DNA from: Streptomyces canus
GTDB taxonomy: Bacteria; Actinomycetota; Actinomycetes; Streptomycetales; Streptomycetaceae
Length of the DNA: 64,000 nucleotides
Direction of reading: 5' to 3'
Assembly (NCBI RefSeq): GCF_001514145.1
Contig: NZ_KQ948671.1
Coordinates: 168,282-232,281, forward strand
The translations under genes and the position numbers were made by a program. Below, piece by piece: positions 26,647-35,681 of the stretch (position 1 is the stretch's first letter; the number at the start of each line of letters is the position of its first letter). The notes under the pieces were generated by a model. The model was not told the origin of the DNA, searched no databases, and worked only from the letters and a program-made list of their open reading frames with translations.

Positions 26647-28844
26647 CCGACCGGCCTCCGTTCGTCACTGCCCTTGGGCGTCCGCTGCCTCTGCACCGGT
26701 CCGCCCGGTGCCTCGACGACTCCCGTGCGGCGCAGCTTCTGCCAGCGCAGGCGGCCTCCGGTGAGGGCCGTGATCCAGGACTGGAGCAGCACGACGTACA
26801 TGAGCTGGCGGTAGAGGATCTGCTGCAACGGCAGCGAGATCAGGTGTGTCATGCGTTCCCGGTCCAGCCGGAACGCGTAGGCGGCGCAGACCACTTGGAT
26901 CGTGAGGACGCCCAGCCAGGCCACGATCGTCTTCTCGGTCGGGCCGAAGACGACGCCGTAGAGAAGGAATACGTCGATCAGGGGGGCCAGCAGGGGCGCC
27001 ACCACCATGAACAGAGAGACCAGGGGCAGGCCTACGCGGCCGAAGCGGCCCGACGGGCCCCGTTCCACCAGTGCCTTCCGGTGCTTCCAGATCGCCTGCA
27101 TGGTGCCGTACGACCACCGGTAGCGCTGGGACCAGAGCTGTTGCACCGATTCCGGTGCCTCCGTCCAGGCGCGCGCCTTCTCCGCGTAGACCACGCGCCA
27201 GCCGTCCCGGTGCATGGCCATCGTGATGTCGGTGTCCTCGGCGAGCGTGTCGTCGCTCATGCCGCCGACGCGTTCCAGGGCGGAGCGGCGGAACGCCCCG
27301 ACCGCGCCGGGGATCGTCGGCATGCAGCGCAGGACGTCGTACATCCGGCGGTCGAGGTTGAAGCCCATCACGTACTCGATGTGCTGCCAGGCGCCGATCA
27401 TGGAGTCCCGGTTGCCGACCTTGGCGTTGCCGGCCACGGCTCCCACGCGCGGGTCACCGAAGGGCTGCACGAGCTCGCGGACCGTGGAAGGTTCGAAGAC
27501 GGTGTCCCCGTCCATCATCACGATGATGTCGTGACGGGCGTTCGCCAGACCGCGGTTCAGCGCCGCCGGCTTGCCCGCGTTCAGCTGGCGTACGACCCGG
27601 ACGTTCGGCAGGCCCATCGCCTCGACGATCCGGGCGGTGCCGTCGCTCGAACCGTCGTCGATGACCAGCACCTCGATGGGGTGCTCGCTCGCCATCAGTG
27701 AACGGACGGTGCTCTCGATGCACTTGGCCTCGTTGTACGCCGGGACCAGCACCGACACCGGCTGGGTGACCGGCTCTCCCCAGCGGAAGTCCTTGCGGCG
27801 CACCCGGCGGGCGTGGATGCCCGAGAGCAGCAGCATGAGGACGAAGCGGGCGATGACCAGGGAGCCGATGATCGAGAGACCGACGACGAGGACGTCGGTG
27901 ATGTGCTCGGAGGCCTGGACGAGGAAGATCCACGCCTTGCCCTTCCACAGCTCGGGGCCGGCGACGGCGGTGTGCGCGGTGGGCGCGTCGAGTGCCTCGG
28001 TGAGGTTGTCGAACTCGTAGCCCTTGTGCTGCATGTCGGGCAGAAGCCGGTCGAGCGCCTGGACCGTCTGGTGGCGGTCGCCGCCGGAGTCGTGCATCAG
28101 CACGATCGCGCCCTTGCCGTTCTTCGGGGTGGCGTTGCGCAGGATCTGCTGGACGCCCGGCTTGCGCCAGTCCTCGCTGTCGGTGTTGTTGACGACCGTG
28201 ATGTAGCCGCGGGTGCCGATGTACTGGGTGACCGGCCAGGACTTGTCGTCCATGGCGTCGGCGAAGGAGGAGTACGGCGGGCGGAAGAGCGAGGTGCGGA
28301 TGCCGGCGGCGCCGGCGAGGGCGAGCTGGTTCTGGGACAGCTCCCAGTCGATGCGTTTCTCGGACTGGAAGGACAGGTCGGGGTGGTTGAAGGTGTGCAG
28401 CCCGATCTCGTGGCCCTCGGCGACGATGCGCTTGACCAGGTCCGGATAGCGGGAGGCCATGGTGCCGGTGACGAAGAAGACCGCGTGGGCGTGGTGCTCC
28501 TTGAGGACGTCCAGGACCTTGGGGGTCCAGGTCGGGTCGGGACCGTCGTCGAAGGTGAGGACGAGCCGGTGGTCCGGCATCTTCAGGCTGGTGGTGCGGC
28601 CGCTGCGGGTGTCGATCACCGGGCCGCCGTCGAGGATCTTCTCCGGCACCTTGTCGGTGGAGGCCTCGGACTGGATGCGGTGGTCGGCGAGGATCTCGCT
28701 GTGGACGTAGCCGCGCAGCATCAGCATCGCCATCAGTGCGACGAGGATGAGCACGGGCAGCAGCAGGCGCATGGGCAGGCGACGGCGCCTGGAGCCGTCG
28801 GGGGCTCCTGGTGCGGCCCCCGGGCGGCGGGTTCGGGATGCCAT
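26643..28844 (-). CDS. matB: MatB-like polysaccharide deacetylase/GT2 synthase
   Basis: A 733-residue bifunctional membrane enzyme. After an N-terminal membrane segment (RLLLPVLILVALMAMLML) an extracytoplasmic NodB polysaccharide deacetylase domain spans about residues 90-290, with VLTFDDGPDPTW and HTFNHPD metal ligands and FRPPYSSF. A second membrane region leads to a GT2 glycosyltransferase (about 350-600): VSVLVPAYNEAK, VIDDGSSDGTA, MDGDTVFEP, EDTDITMAMHRDG, and the processive QRYRW motif. Further helices form the export channel. This is the layout of MatB (SCO2962), which makes an extracellular poly-beta-1,6-N-acetylglucosamine that sticks hyphae into pellets. All catalytic motifs are intact. 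ATG at 28842-28844 lies inside a decayed tandem repeat of the matA/matB junction. Confidence 0.9.
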   Translation of the reverse strand: MASRTRRPGAAPGAPDGSRRRRLPMRLLLPVLILVALMAMLMLRGYVHSEILADHRIQSEASTDKVPEKILDGGPVIDTRSGRTTSLKMPDHRLVLTFDDGPDPTWTPKVLDVLKEHHAHAVFFVTGTMASRYPDLVKRIVAEGHEIGLHTFNHPDLSFQSEKRIDWELSQNQLALAGAAGIRTSLFRPPYSSFADAMDDKSWPVTQYIGTRGYITVVNNTDSEDWRKPGVQQILRNATPKNGKGAIVLMHDSGGDRHQTVQALDRLLPDMQHKGYEFDNLTEALDAPTAHTAVAGPELWKGKAWIFLVQASEHITDVLVVGLSIIGSLVIARFVLMLLLSGIHARRVRRKDFRWGEPVTQPVSVLVPAYNEAKCIESTVRSLMASEHPIEVLVIDDGSSDGTARIVEAMGLPNVRVVRQLNAGKPAALNRGLANARHDIIVMMDGDTVFEPSTVRELVQPFGDPRVGAVAGNAKVGNRDSMIGAWQHIEYVMGFNLDRRMYDVLRCMPTIPGAVGAFRRSALERVGGMSDDTLAEDTDITMAMHRDGWRVVYAEKARAWTEAPESVQQLWSQRYRWSYGTMQAIWKHRKALVERGPSGRFGRVGLPLVSLFMVVAPLLAPLIDVFLLYGVVFGPTEKTIVAWLGVLTIQVVCAAYAFRLDRERMTHLISLPLQQILYRQLMYVVLLQSWITALTGGRLRWQKLRRTGVVEAPGGPVQRQRTPKGSDERRPVG

Positions 28845-29262
28845 TAGAGGACGTACTCCGGGAACGGGGAGGAGAGCGGGGCGCCGGAGGGCTCGGGAGC
28901 CGTCGTGCCGGAGACCTCCGACGCGACGAGCGAGCAGACGGGCGATGAGGCGGCCGAGCCGGCAGAGGCCCCAGGTGCGGCCCCCGCACGGCGATCGCGG
29001 GATGCCCTCACAGAAGGTGCTCCGGGGACGAGGAAGACAACGGGACGCCGGAAGTCACCCGAGCCGGCGTACCGGAGGTCTCCGACGCGACGGGCGACGG
29101 CGGGCCGTCGGCCGCCGTGCCGGGACTGGTGCGGCGGCATCACAGAATGTGCTCCGGAGACGGGGAGGCTAACGGAGCGCCGGAGGGCACGGGAGCCGTC
29201 GTGCCGGGAGTCTCCGACGCCACGGGCACGGGTGAGGGTGGTCCGTCGGCCACCGTGCCGGG
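28801..29262 (-). repeat. Three decayed tandem copies of the matA/matB junction
   Basis: Units of roughly 135-165 bases at 28801-28935, 28966-29125 and 29123-29262 align along most of their length. Each contains, on the minus strand, a copy of the matA 3' end and, in the first two, of the matB 5' start. The true matA end is in the rightmost copy (SETPGTTAPVPSGAPLASP) and the true matB start in the leftmost. The leftmost copy still reads VSGTTAPEPSGAPLSSP, and the middle copy still reads RAGAAPGASAG where matB has RPGAAPGAP. The 295-base matA-matB gap consists almost entirely of this repeat. Confidence 0.8.
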
Positions 29263-30168
29263 TCCTGCGCTGCCGCCGCCCGTGGTCTCGGTCGGGGCGA
29301 CCGAGGGGTCGGGGCTGGTGGTGACGGGCGGGGTGACCGAGGGGCTGGGCGGCGGGGTGACCGACTGGGTCGGCTGCGTCGAGGGATCGGCGCTGACCGA
29401 CGGGTTGCCGCCGGGCTGGGTCGCGGTCGCCGACGGATCGGCGGACGTCCCCGGCTTGCCCGGGTTCACGGTGGCTCCGGGCGCGGTGCCGCTGGCCCCG
29501 GGGGCCGGTGTCACCCCGCCGCTGACCGTCGGGGTGGTCCCCGGGATCACCCCTGCGGGGACGGAGGGCTTGGTGGACTCGGCCGGCATCGGACTGGTGT
29601 CGACCTTGCCGGCCGGGGCGTCGTCCTTCGGGCCGGTCATGGGGAGCCAGGGCGCGTTGGAGTTGCCGGACAGCAGGGTGACGACGATGACGACGGCGTA
29701 GACCGCGCAGGCCAGACCGACGGCGATGCCGATACGGCGGAAGCGGCGGCTGCGCCGGCCCGACTCGTCGACGAACACCGGGCCGTCGGAGCTCTCGGAC
29801 CCGCCCTCGCCTCCGGGGCGGCCCTCGACGCGGTCGTCGCCGTTCAGGCCGACCCCGTCGAGCTGGACGGTCACCTCGTGCGGATCGTGTGCGTGACTGG
29901 CACCGCTGCCGGACTCGTCCCACGGATCGCGTACGACGGCTCTGCGGCCTGCCGGCTCCGGGGCACCCTCGCCGCGGTCCACTCTCGGCGCCCCGGGGAA
30001 GTCCCGGTTCCCGTCGTCGTCCCGCACTCCGGTTGTACCGGTTTCACCGGTTTCCGAAAACGTCTGGGTAGTACCCCCAGCTGTCGGTATGTCCTGGGTG
30101 CCTGATGCAGCCTCGGGCCACTCCGGTTGGGCGTCTTCTCGCCACTTTTTTACGTTCTTCACGCGCAC
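29140..30168 (-). CDS. matA: MatA-like membrane-anchored proline-rich protein
   Basis: About 342 residues with a hydrophilic, acidic cytoplasmic part (1-142), a basic stop RRSRRFRRIG, one transmembrane helix (IGIAVGLACAVYAVVIVVTLL, about 145-165) and a Pro/Ser/Thr/Gly-rich outer region (about 170-342) with many VTP, PSV and SADPS motifs. The layout suggests a cell-wall-spanning stalk. Position directly upstream of the synthase gene and composition match MatA (SCO2963), needed with MatB for polymer-dependent hyphal aggregation; its biochemical role is not known. The GTG at 30168 fits the GGGGG ribosome site better than the ATG six bases upstream. Its 3' end is the intact member of the repeat described at 28801-29262. 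Confidence 0.75.
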   Translation of the reverse strand: MRVKNVKKWREDAQPEWPEAASGTQDIPTAGGTTQTFSETGETGTTGVRDDDGNRDFPGAPRVDRGEGAPEPAGRRAVVRDPWDESGSGASHAHDPHEVTVQLDGVGLNGDDRVEGRPGGEGGSESSDGPVFVDESGRRSRRFRRIGIAVGLACAVYAVVIVVTLLSGNSNAPWLPMTGPKDDAPAGKVDTSPMPAESTKPSVPAGVIPGTTPTVSGGVTPAPGASGTAPGATVNPGKPGTSADPSATATQPGGNPSVSADPSTQPTQSVTPPPSPSVTPPVTTSPDPSVAPTETTGGGSAGPGTVADGPPSPVPVASETPGTTAPVPSGAPLASPSPEHIL

Positions 30169-30318
30169 GCACATCCCCCACGGACTGTTCTGGGCGCGCT
30201 CTCGACCTTGAGCACACGTCGGCTGAACCGGGCCCCCACCCGATCCGAGCGCCCCCTTTACCACACCGTGCTCAGATCACGAATGTAGCGCACGCGGAGG
30301 AAGTGTGATTGCCACGTG

Positions 30319-31326
30319 TCATTTGTGGATGTTCATATCGAGCAAATCAGTGGCTGGAATCCATCCATCGGCGGGTCGACGAAGCCAGTCATGTTCGACG
30401 GAGAGTTCGATTGCGGCGCGCCGAAGGGCGTCGAACGCTGGATGCGTCAGCCCCCTGCGCCACACCAGCGACACGGGCGACAGAGGTACCGGGTCGACCA
30501 GCGGACGCAGCACGGTGGCGGGCATGGCCGGAAAATCCACGACCGCGAGAATCGGGTTCCGGGTCTTCGCCATGATCCGCTGGAACTCCTCGTCGCCGAC
30601 CGCGAGCGGGGCCGGCGGGGCGATGTCGATGCCCCGTCCTTCGAACAGCCGACGAGCGAGATCGGTCCATTCCGGAGTACGCGGATTTCCGGCCCCCGCG
30701 TACACGGTCTCGCCCTCCAGGGCGGCGAGCGGCACCCGCTCCAGGGAGGCCAGCGGGTGGTCCTCCGGCAGGACCACGGCCATGGGCTCGAAGCGCACGG
30801 GCTGGTGGTCCAGGCCCGCCCGCAGCGCCGGGTCGAGACCGGCGAACCGGCCGAAGGACGCGTCGAGGCGACCGGCCAACAGCTCGCCCGCGGCGCCGGT
30901 CAGCCCGCTCTCGTAGCGGGCCATCAGCTCCTGCTCGGGGGCGAGTGCCCGGGCCCGCAGCAGCACGGCGCGGGCGGTGGCCTGGTCGGGGAAGTTCAGG
31001 TCCACGAGCAGCGGGCGGGCCTGCGCGAAGGCGGCGAGCAGCTCGTCCTGGGCTTCCAGGGCCCGGCGGGCGTACGGCACCAGCCGCTCGCCGTCGCCGG
31101 TCAGTGTCACCTGCCGGGTCGTGCGCACGAACAGCTCCGCACCCAGCTCCCGCTCCAGCCGCCGCACATCACGGCTGAGCGCCTGTTGGGCGACGTAGAG
31201 CCGGGCCGCCGCGCGCGTGAAGTGGAGCTCGTCGGCGACGGCGAGGAAGGCGCGCAGGAGACGTGGGTCGAGGTGGTGGGAGCGGGGGCCGGGACTCGGG
31301 CTGCGACTCGGGTTGGGCACGGACAT
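30319..31326 (-). CDS. LysR-family transcriptional regulator
   Basis: A 335-residue LysR-type regulator. The N-terminal winged helix-turn-helix (about residues 19-80) is seen as LLRAFLAVADELHFTRAAAR, LYVAQQALSRDVRRLE and GAELFVRTTRQVTLT. The C-terminal ligand-binding domain (about 105-320) has the periplasmic-binding fold start LLVDLNFPD, FGRFAGLDPALRAGLDH and PMAVVLPEDHPLAS. Effector unknown. It is transcribed divergently from the MFS gene 83 bases away, the usual arrangement for a LysR regulator controlling an exporter. It corresponds by position to SCO2964. Confidence 0.9.
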   Translation of the reverse strand: MSVPNPSRSPSPGPRSHHLDPRLLRAFLAVADELHFTRAAARLYVAQQALSRDVRRLERELGAELFVRTTRQVTLTGDGERLVPYARRALEAQDELLAAFAQARPLLVDLNFPDQATARAVLLRARALAPEQELMARYESGLTGAAGELLAGRLDASFGRFAGLDPALRAGLDHQPVRFEPMAVVLPEDHPLASLERVPLAALEGETVYAGAGNPRTPEWTDLARRLFEGRGIDIAPPAPLAVGDEEFQRIMAKTRNPILAVVDFPAMPATVLRPLVDPVPLSPVSLVWRRGLTHPAFDALRRAAIELSVEHDWLRRPADGWIPATDLLDMNIHK

Positions 31327-31409
31327 TTGGCGAACTTACAACACAGGTGCGTGAATCGGCACGGAGAAGGTGTTGGACCCCTTGATCGTCTCCACGCGAC
31401 GGTAGGCGC

Positions 31410-32720
31410 ATGCCGCAACCGGACCGAACGATGTTCACCACGACCGCCGACGCCCTCGTCGTCGTCGACTTCAGCCCACGAACCACACGGAGTTCCCGGG
31501 CCCCGCGCGACCCCGGTCCCTACCGCCGTCTTCTCGCCACCCCCGGAGCCCGCGCCTTCACCATCGGGAACCTTCTCGCCCGCCTGCCCATGGGCATGTT
31601 CAGCGTCAGCGCGGTCGTCATGATCGCGGGGACGCGTGGGTCGTACGCCCTCGCCGGCGCCGTCACCGCGGCGGGCCTCGCAGCGACGGCGGTGGTCGGC
31701 CCGTGGACCGCGCGGCTCGTCGACCGACATGGACAGGCCAAGATCGCCGTACCGGCGACGGTGCTCGCCGCACTGGGTTCGCTGGCGCTGCTGCTGTGCG
31801 TCCGCCTCGGCGCACCGGCGTGGACGCTCTTCGTCTCGTACGCCGCCACCGCCACCACGCCCAACCTCGGCGGCATGTCGCGTGCCCGTTGGGCTCACCT
31901 CCTCGCCGGCGACGAGAAGGCCCTCCATGTCGCGAACTCCTTCGAGCAGGCCGTGGACGAGGCGGGCTTCATGCTGGGCCCGGTCCTCGCGACCTTCCTG
32001 TGCACGGCGTTCTTCCCGGAGGCGGGCACGCTGGCCGGGGTGGTGCTGCTGGTGACGGGCGTGCTGGTGTTCGCCGCGCAACGTGCGACGGAACCGCCGG
32101 TGCGGAAGCACGGGCCTTCGCAGGCGCCCTTCCGCTCCCCCGGCATCCCGCCGCTGCTCGCCGTCTGCCTTGCCATGGGTGCCGTCTTCGGCTCGATGGA
32201 GGTCGTCACCATCGCCTTCGCCGACGCGCAGGGACACCGCTCGGCGGCCGGGATCGTGCTCGCGCTCCAGGCGGCCGGTTCGTGCGCGGCGGGACTGGTC
32301 TACGGGGCGATGCGACGGACCGGATCCGCCGAGGACCGGTACGTGTGGTGCATCGTCGCCATGACGACCCTGCTGACGCTCCCCCTGCTGGCCGCCTCCC
32401 TCACCGGTTCCCTGCTCGCCCTGGCGGGCGCGCTGCTGATCGCCGGGATGGCGACCGCCCCGACGATGGTCACCGGGATGACCCTGATCCAGCGGCGCAC
32501 CCCACCCGGCCGCCTCAACGAGGGCATGACCCTCGCGGTGACCGGCCTGCTCGGCGGAATCGCCTGCGGCAGCGCGGCGGGCGGCTGGACGGTGGAACAC
32601 GTCTCACCGACGGCGGGCTACGGCGTCCCGATCATCGCGGCGGCGACGGCCCTGATGACCGCACTCGTGCCACCCGGCCGACCGCGCACGAGCCGCCCAC
32701 GGCCCACTCCAGCACCCTGA
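31410..32720 (+). CDS. Major facilitator superfamily exporter
   Basis: A 436-residue MFS transporter with about 12 helices. Landmarks are PGARAFTIGNLLARLPMGMF (helix 1), the loop-2/3 motif TARLVDRHGQAKIAVPATVL, and RARWAHLLAGDEKALHVANS. Sequence style resembles antibiotic or sugar efflux proteins of the actinobacterial YfcJ/SET-like group; the substrate is unknown. A second ATG at 31431 is possible; neither start has a strong ribosome site. It is probably regulated by the divergent LysR protein. The last 12 codons (encoding RTSRPRPTPAP) form the first unit of a tandem repeat that continues beyond the stop. Confidence 0.85.
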   Translation: MPQPDRTMFTTTADALVVVDFSPRTTRSSRAPRDPGPYRRLLATPGARAFTIGNLLARLPMGMFSVSAVVMIAGTRGSYALAGAVTAAGLAATAVVGPWTARLVDRHGQAKIAVPATVLAALGSLALLLCVRLGAPAWTLFVSYAATATTPNLGGMSRARWAHLLAGDEKALHVANSFEQAVDEAGFMLGPVLATFLCTAFFPEAGTLAGVVLLVTGVLVFAAQRATEPPVRKHGPSQAPFRSPGIPPLLAVCLAMGAVFGSMEVVTIAFADAQGHRSAAGIVLALQAAGSCAAGLVYGAMRRTGSAEDRYVWCIVAMTTLLTLPLLAASLTGSLLALAGALLIAGMATAPTMVTGMTLIQRRTPPGRLNEGMTLAVTGLLGGIACGSAAGGWTVEHVSPTAGYGVPIIAAATALMTALVPPGRPRTSRPRPTPAP

Positions 32721-33000
32721 TCACCGCGACGCCGACAAACCGGCCGCCCAGGCTCGCGTCGGCCAGACGATCGCGCACGAGCCGCCCACGGCCCATTCCA
32801 GCACCCCGACCAGCCCCGACGGCGACGACCCTGCCGCCCACACTCGCGTCGGAAACCGGACAACCGCGCACGACACGCCCACGCCCCACTCCAGCACCCC
32901 GACCAGCCCCGACGGCGACAAACCTGCCGCCCACACTCGCGTCGGCCAGACAACCGCGCACGACACGCCCACGCCCCACTCCAGCACCCCGACCACCACA
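32684..33000 (+). repeat. Tandem repeats of about 90 bp from the MFS gene end
   Basis: Units begin GCGCACGA at 32684, 32773, 32866 and 32956 (spacing 89, 93 and 90) and share GCCCA-TCCAGCACCC-GA and CACTCGCGTCGG blocks. The first unit includes the last 37 coding bases of the MFS gene; the fourth breaks off near 33000. Further to the right, up to about 33240, weaker echoes of the same MFS 3' end appear (CACCCCGACCACCACAGCC occurs at 32984 and 33102; an ACCGCTCTCGCACCGGCCGA stretch resembles the coding end). There is no gene in 32721-33447. Confidence 0.85.
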
Positions 33001-33282
33001 GCCGCACGGCCCTGACGACCGCCCCTGTGTCGGCCCGGCCGCCCGTGGCTACACGGCCGACGGCCGGACAGCCGACCACCTCTCGCCCGCGACCCGCCAT
33101 GGCACCCCGACCACCACAGCCACCGCAGCCCTGGTAACCGCTCTCGCACCGGCCGAACCACCTACAACACCGGGCCACGATCACCACAGCCGCAACGCCG
33201 ACCACCCTCATGTCGGCCCGGCCGCCCACACCCACGCCACACCCCCGACAGCATGACGCCCACCCTCACCCCGACCAAGTCG

Positions 33283-33391
33283 TCGAATCGCTTCACCTGA
33301 TCCTGCATAACCCATTGACGACCTTCAAAGGCGCCGCATACGTTCCTTCGTCGAAGCGCTTCGACAGGCGTCGTCGAATCGAGTCGAATCG
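33283..33391 (+). promoter_or_regulatory. Promoter and LacI-type operators of the xylosidase operon
   Basis: -35 TTGACG (33315-33320) and -10 TACGTT (33339-33344) are 18 bases apart, which predicts a start near 33351. The perfect palindrome TCGAAGCGCTTCGA (33351-33364) lies exactly there and has the central CGCG-flanked symmetry of LacI-family operators. A partial copy, TCGAATCGCTTCAC (33283-33296), lies upstream of the -35, and a GTCGAATCGA direct repeat (33373-33391) follows. Repression by the LacI protein at 38763 is the simplest reading. Confidence 0.65.
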
Positions 33392-33447
33392 ACGACCCCT
33401 GCGTGGCGCCCGGCCCGAAGCACCATCCGACTCCCCGGAGGTACGGG

Positions 33448-34740
33448 ATGTTGACGGCACGAAGGCGTGTGGTGGGTGCGGCGGTGATCCTGAGCGGATC
33501 ACTGCTGCTGACAGCCTGCGGGGGATCGGACAGCGGGTCCTCCGACGGCAAGACACTCAGGCTCTGGCACTACGAGGGTCCGACCAGCGCGATGGGCATC
33601 GCCTGGAAGGAGGCGATCAAGGAGTTCGAGGCCACGCACCCCGGTGTGAAGGTGGAGTTCGAGGAGAAGAGCTTCGACCAGATCCAGAAGACCGCCCCGA
33701 TGGTCCTCAACTCCTCGGACGCGCCCGACCTCATGGAGTACAACAAGGGCAACGCGACCGCGGGCCTGCTCTCGAAGCAGGGCCTGCTCACCGACCTCAC
33801 GGACGAGGCGGCCAAGCGCGGCTGGGACAAGAAGCTCAGCCCGAGCGTGCGCACGACGAGCCTCTACGACACCAACGGCGTGATGGGCTCCGGCAAGTGG
33901 TACGGCGTCCCCAACTACGCCGAGTACACGCTGGTCTACTACAACAAGGACCTCTTCAAGAAGTACGGCATCGCCGAGCCGAAGACCTTCGACGAACTGA
34001 CCGCCGCGATGGACACGTTCGTCGAGAACAAGGTCACCCCCCTCGCCAACGGCGGCGCCGCCTACCCGGCCCAGCAGTACCTCTACCAGCTGGCGCTGTC
34101 GAAGGCCGACCGCTCGTGGGTCGACGCCTACCAGCTCTACAAGGGCAGGACGGACTTCCACGACACGGCCTGGACGTACGGCGCCGAGACCTTCGCCGGC
34201 TGGGTGCAGAAGGGCTACTTCAGCAAGTCCTCCAGCGGCCAGAACGAAGAGGCGGCCGGCGTCTCCTTCACCTCCGGCAAGGCGCCGATCCTGTTCTCCG
34301 GCAGCTGGTGGTACGGCCGCTTCAAGACGGACAACAAGTTCGACTGGGGCACTTTCCGGTGGCCCGACTCGAAGCTCACCCTCGGCTCCGGCGGCAACCT
34401 CTGGGTCGTACCGAAGGGTTCGAAGAACAAGGACCTCGCCTACGACTTCATCGACATCACCATGTCGAAGAAGATCCAGAACCTGCTCGGCAACTCCGGC
34501 GGCGTCCCGGTCGCGGCCGACGCCGCCGCCATCACCGACCCCCAGTCGAAGACCCTGATCGACGACTTCAACACCCTCTCCAAGAACGACGGCCTGGCCT
34601 TCTACCCCGACTGGCCGGTCCCCGGCTTCTACGACGTCCTCGTCTCCGGGACCCAGAAGCTGATCACGGGCAGCGAGAAGCCCGACGGCTACCTCAGCGA
34701 TCTCCAGGAGGCCTACGACAAGGGCGCACCGAAGCAATGA
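33448..34740 (+). CDS. Sugar ABC transporter substrate-binding lipoprotein
   Basis: A 430-residue extracellular solute-binding protein of family 1. A signal peptide with lipobox (ILSGSLLLTACGG, cleaved before the cysteine) anchors it to the membrane. The mature part begins TLRLWHYEGP and shows binding-protein segments EFEATHPGVKVEFEE, GVPNYAEYTLVYYNKDLFKK and ILFSGSWWYGRFK. ATG 33448 has GGAGG before it, and a longer reading lacks support. It is the first gene of the operon and feeds the two permeases that overlap one another. From its neighbours (alpha-xylosidase, LacI) the ligand is probably a xylosylated oligosaccharide such as xyloglucan fragments or isoprimeverose; this is inference. Confidence 0.9.
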   Translation: MLTARRRVVGAAVILSGSLLLTACGGSDSGSSDGKTLRLWHYEGPTSAMGIAWKEAIKEFEATHPGVKVEFEEKSFDQIQKTAPMVLNSSDAPDLMEYNKGNATAGLLSKQGLLTDLTDEAAKRGWDKKLSPSVRTTSLYDTNGVMGSGKWYGVPNYAEYTLVYYNKDLFKKYGIAEPKTFDELTAAMDTFVENKVTPLANGGAAYPAQQYLYQLALSKADRSWVDAYQLYKGRTDFHDTAWTYGAETFAGWVQKGYFSKSSSGQNEEAAGVSFTSGKAPILFSGSWWYGRFKTDNKFDWGTFRWPDSKLTLGSGGNLWVVPKGSKNKDLAYDFIDITMSKKIQNLLGNSGGVPVAADAAAITDPQSKTLIDDFNTLSKNDGLAFYPDWPVPGFYDVLVSGTQKLITGSEKPDGYLSDLQEAYDKGAPKQ

Positions 34741-35681
34741 CGGTGACCGTCGAGCGCAGTGCGCGGGCGGCCGGCAAGGGCGCCGCCGTACGGCCCCCGC
34801 GCCGCCCCCGCGACTCCTACGCCCTCTTCCTCCTGCCGGGCGCCCTCGCCTTCCTCGCGGTCATCGTCCTGCCGTTCGTGATGAACACGTACGTGAGCTT
34901 CACGGACTGGCAGGGCGTGGGCTCCCCCGAGTGGTCGGGACTCGCCAACTACCGCGAGCTGATGGACGATTCCGAGTTCTGGGCGTCCTTCCGGCACAGC
35001 CTGTTCATGGTCGTGGCGATGGCGGCGATCCCCACGGCCCTCGGACTGGTCCTCGCCGCCGCCCTGTTCGACTACGTCGGCAAGCACTTCGGATCCAGAA
35101 CAGCCGCCGTTCTCCGCGCCTGCTTCTACCTGCCCCAGGTGCTGCCGATCGCGGTCGCGGGCATCGTCTGGAGCTGGATCCTCGCCCCGGACAACGGCTC
35201 GCTCAACGCGCTCCTGAAGGCGATCGGCCTCGGCTCCTGGCAGCAGGACTGGCTGGGCGACCCCGACCTCGCGCTCTACAGCGTCATGGGCGTCATGATC
35301 TGGGTCCAGCTGGGCTTCCCACTGGTCGTCTTCATGGCGGGCCTGCAGCGCGTCGACCCCCAGCTGTACGAGGCGGCCGAACTGGACGGCGCCGGCTGGT
35401 GGCGCCGCTTCTGGCACATCACGCTGCCCCAGATCCGGCCGGAGATCTACGTCGTCCTCACCTGGTGCTCGATCGCCGCGCTCAAGGTGTTCGGCGCGGT
35501 GTACGTGCTCACGAAGGGCGGGCCCGGCGGCGCCACCGACGTGCCCTCCTACTTCTCCTTCACCACGTTCTTCGAGAAGACGCAGGTCGGCTACGGCGCC
35601 GCGATCTCCACCGTGCTGACGGTGCTCATCCTCGCGCTCTCCCTGATCGGTCTGCGGCTCCAGGAGAGGACCGACTCATGA
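34737..35681 (+). CDS. Sugar ABC transporter permease (MalF type)
   Basis: A 314-residue inner-membrane permease with six helices, starting YALFLLPGALAFLAVIVLPF. The ATPase-coupling EAA loop is complete: LYEAAELDGAGWWRRFWHIT followed by LPQIRP. Its ATG overlaps the lipoprotein stop by four bases (ATGA), so it is translationally coupled. It pairs with the next gene. A longer reading in this frame starting at 33210 overlaps the whole lipoprotein gene and is not real. Confidence 0.9.
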   Translation: MTVTVERSARAAGKGAAVRPPRRPRDSYALFLLPGALAFLAVIVLPFVMNTYVSFTDWQGVGSPEWSGLANYRELMDDSEFWASFRHSLFMVVAMAAIPTALGLVLAAALFDYVGKHFGSRTAAVLRACFYLPQVLPIAVAGIVWSWILAPDNGSLNALLKAIGLGSWQQDWLGDPDLALYSVMGVMIWVQLGFPLVVFMAGLQRVDPQLYEAAELDGAGWWRRFWHITLPQIRPEIYVVLTWCSIAALKVFGAVYVLTKGGPGGATDVPSYFSFTTFFEKTQVGYGAAISTVLTVLILALSLIGLRLQERTDS

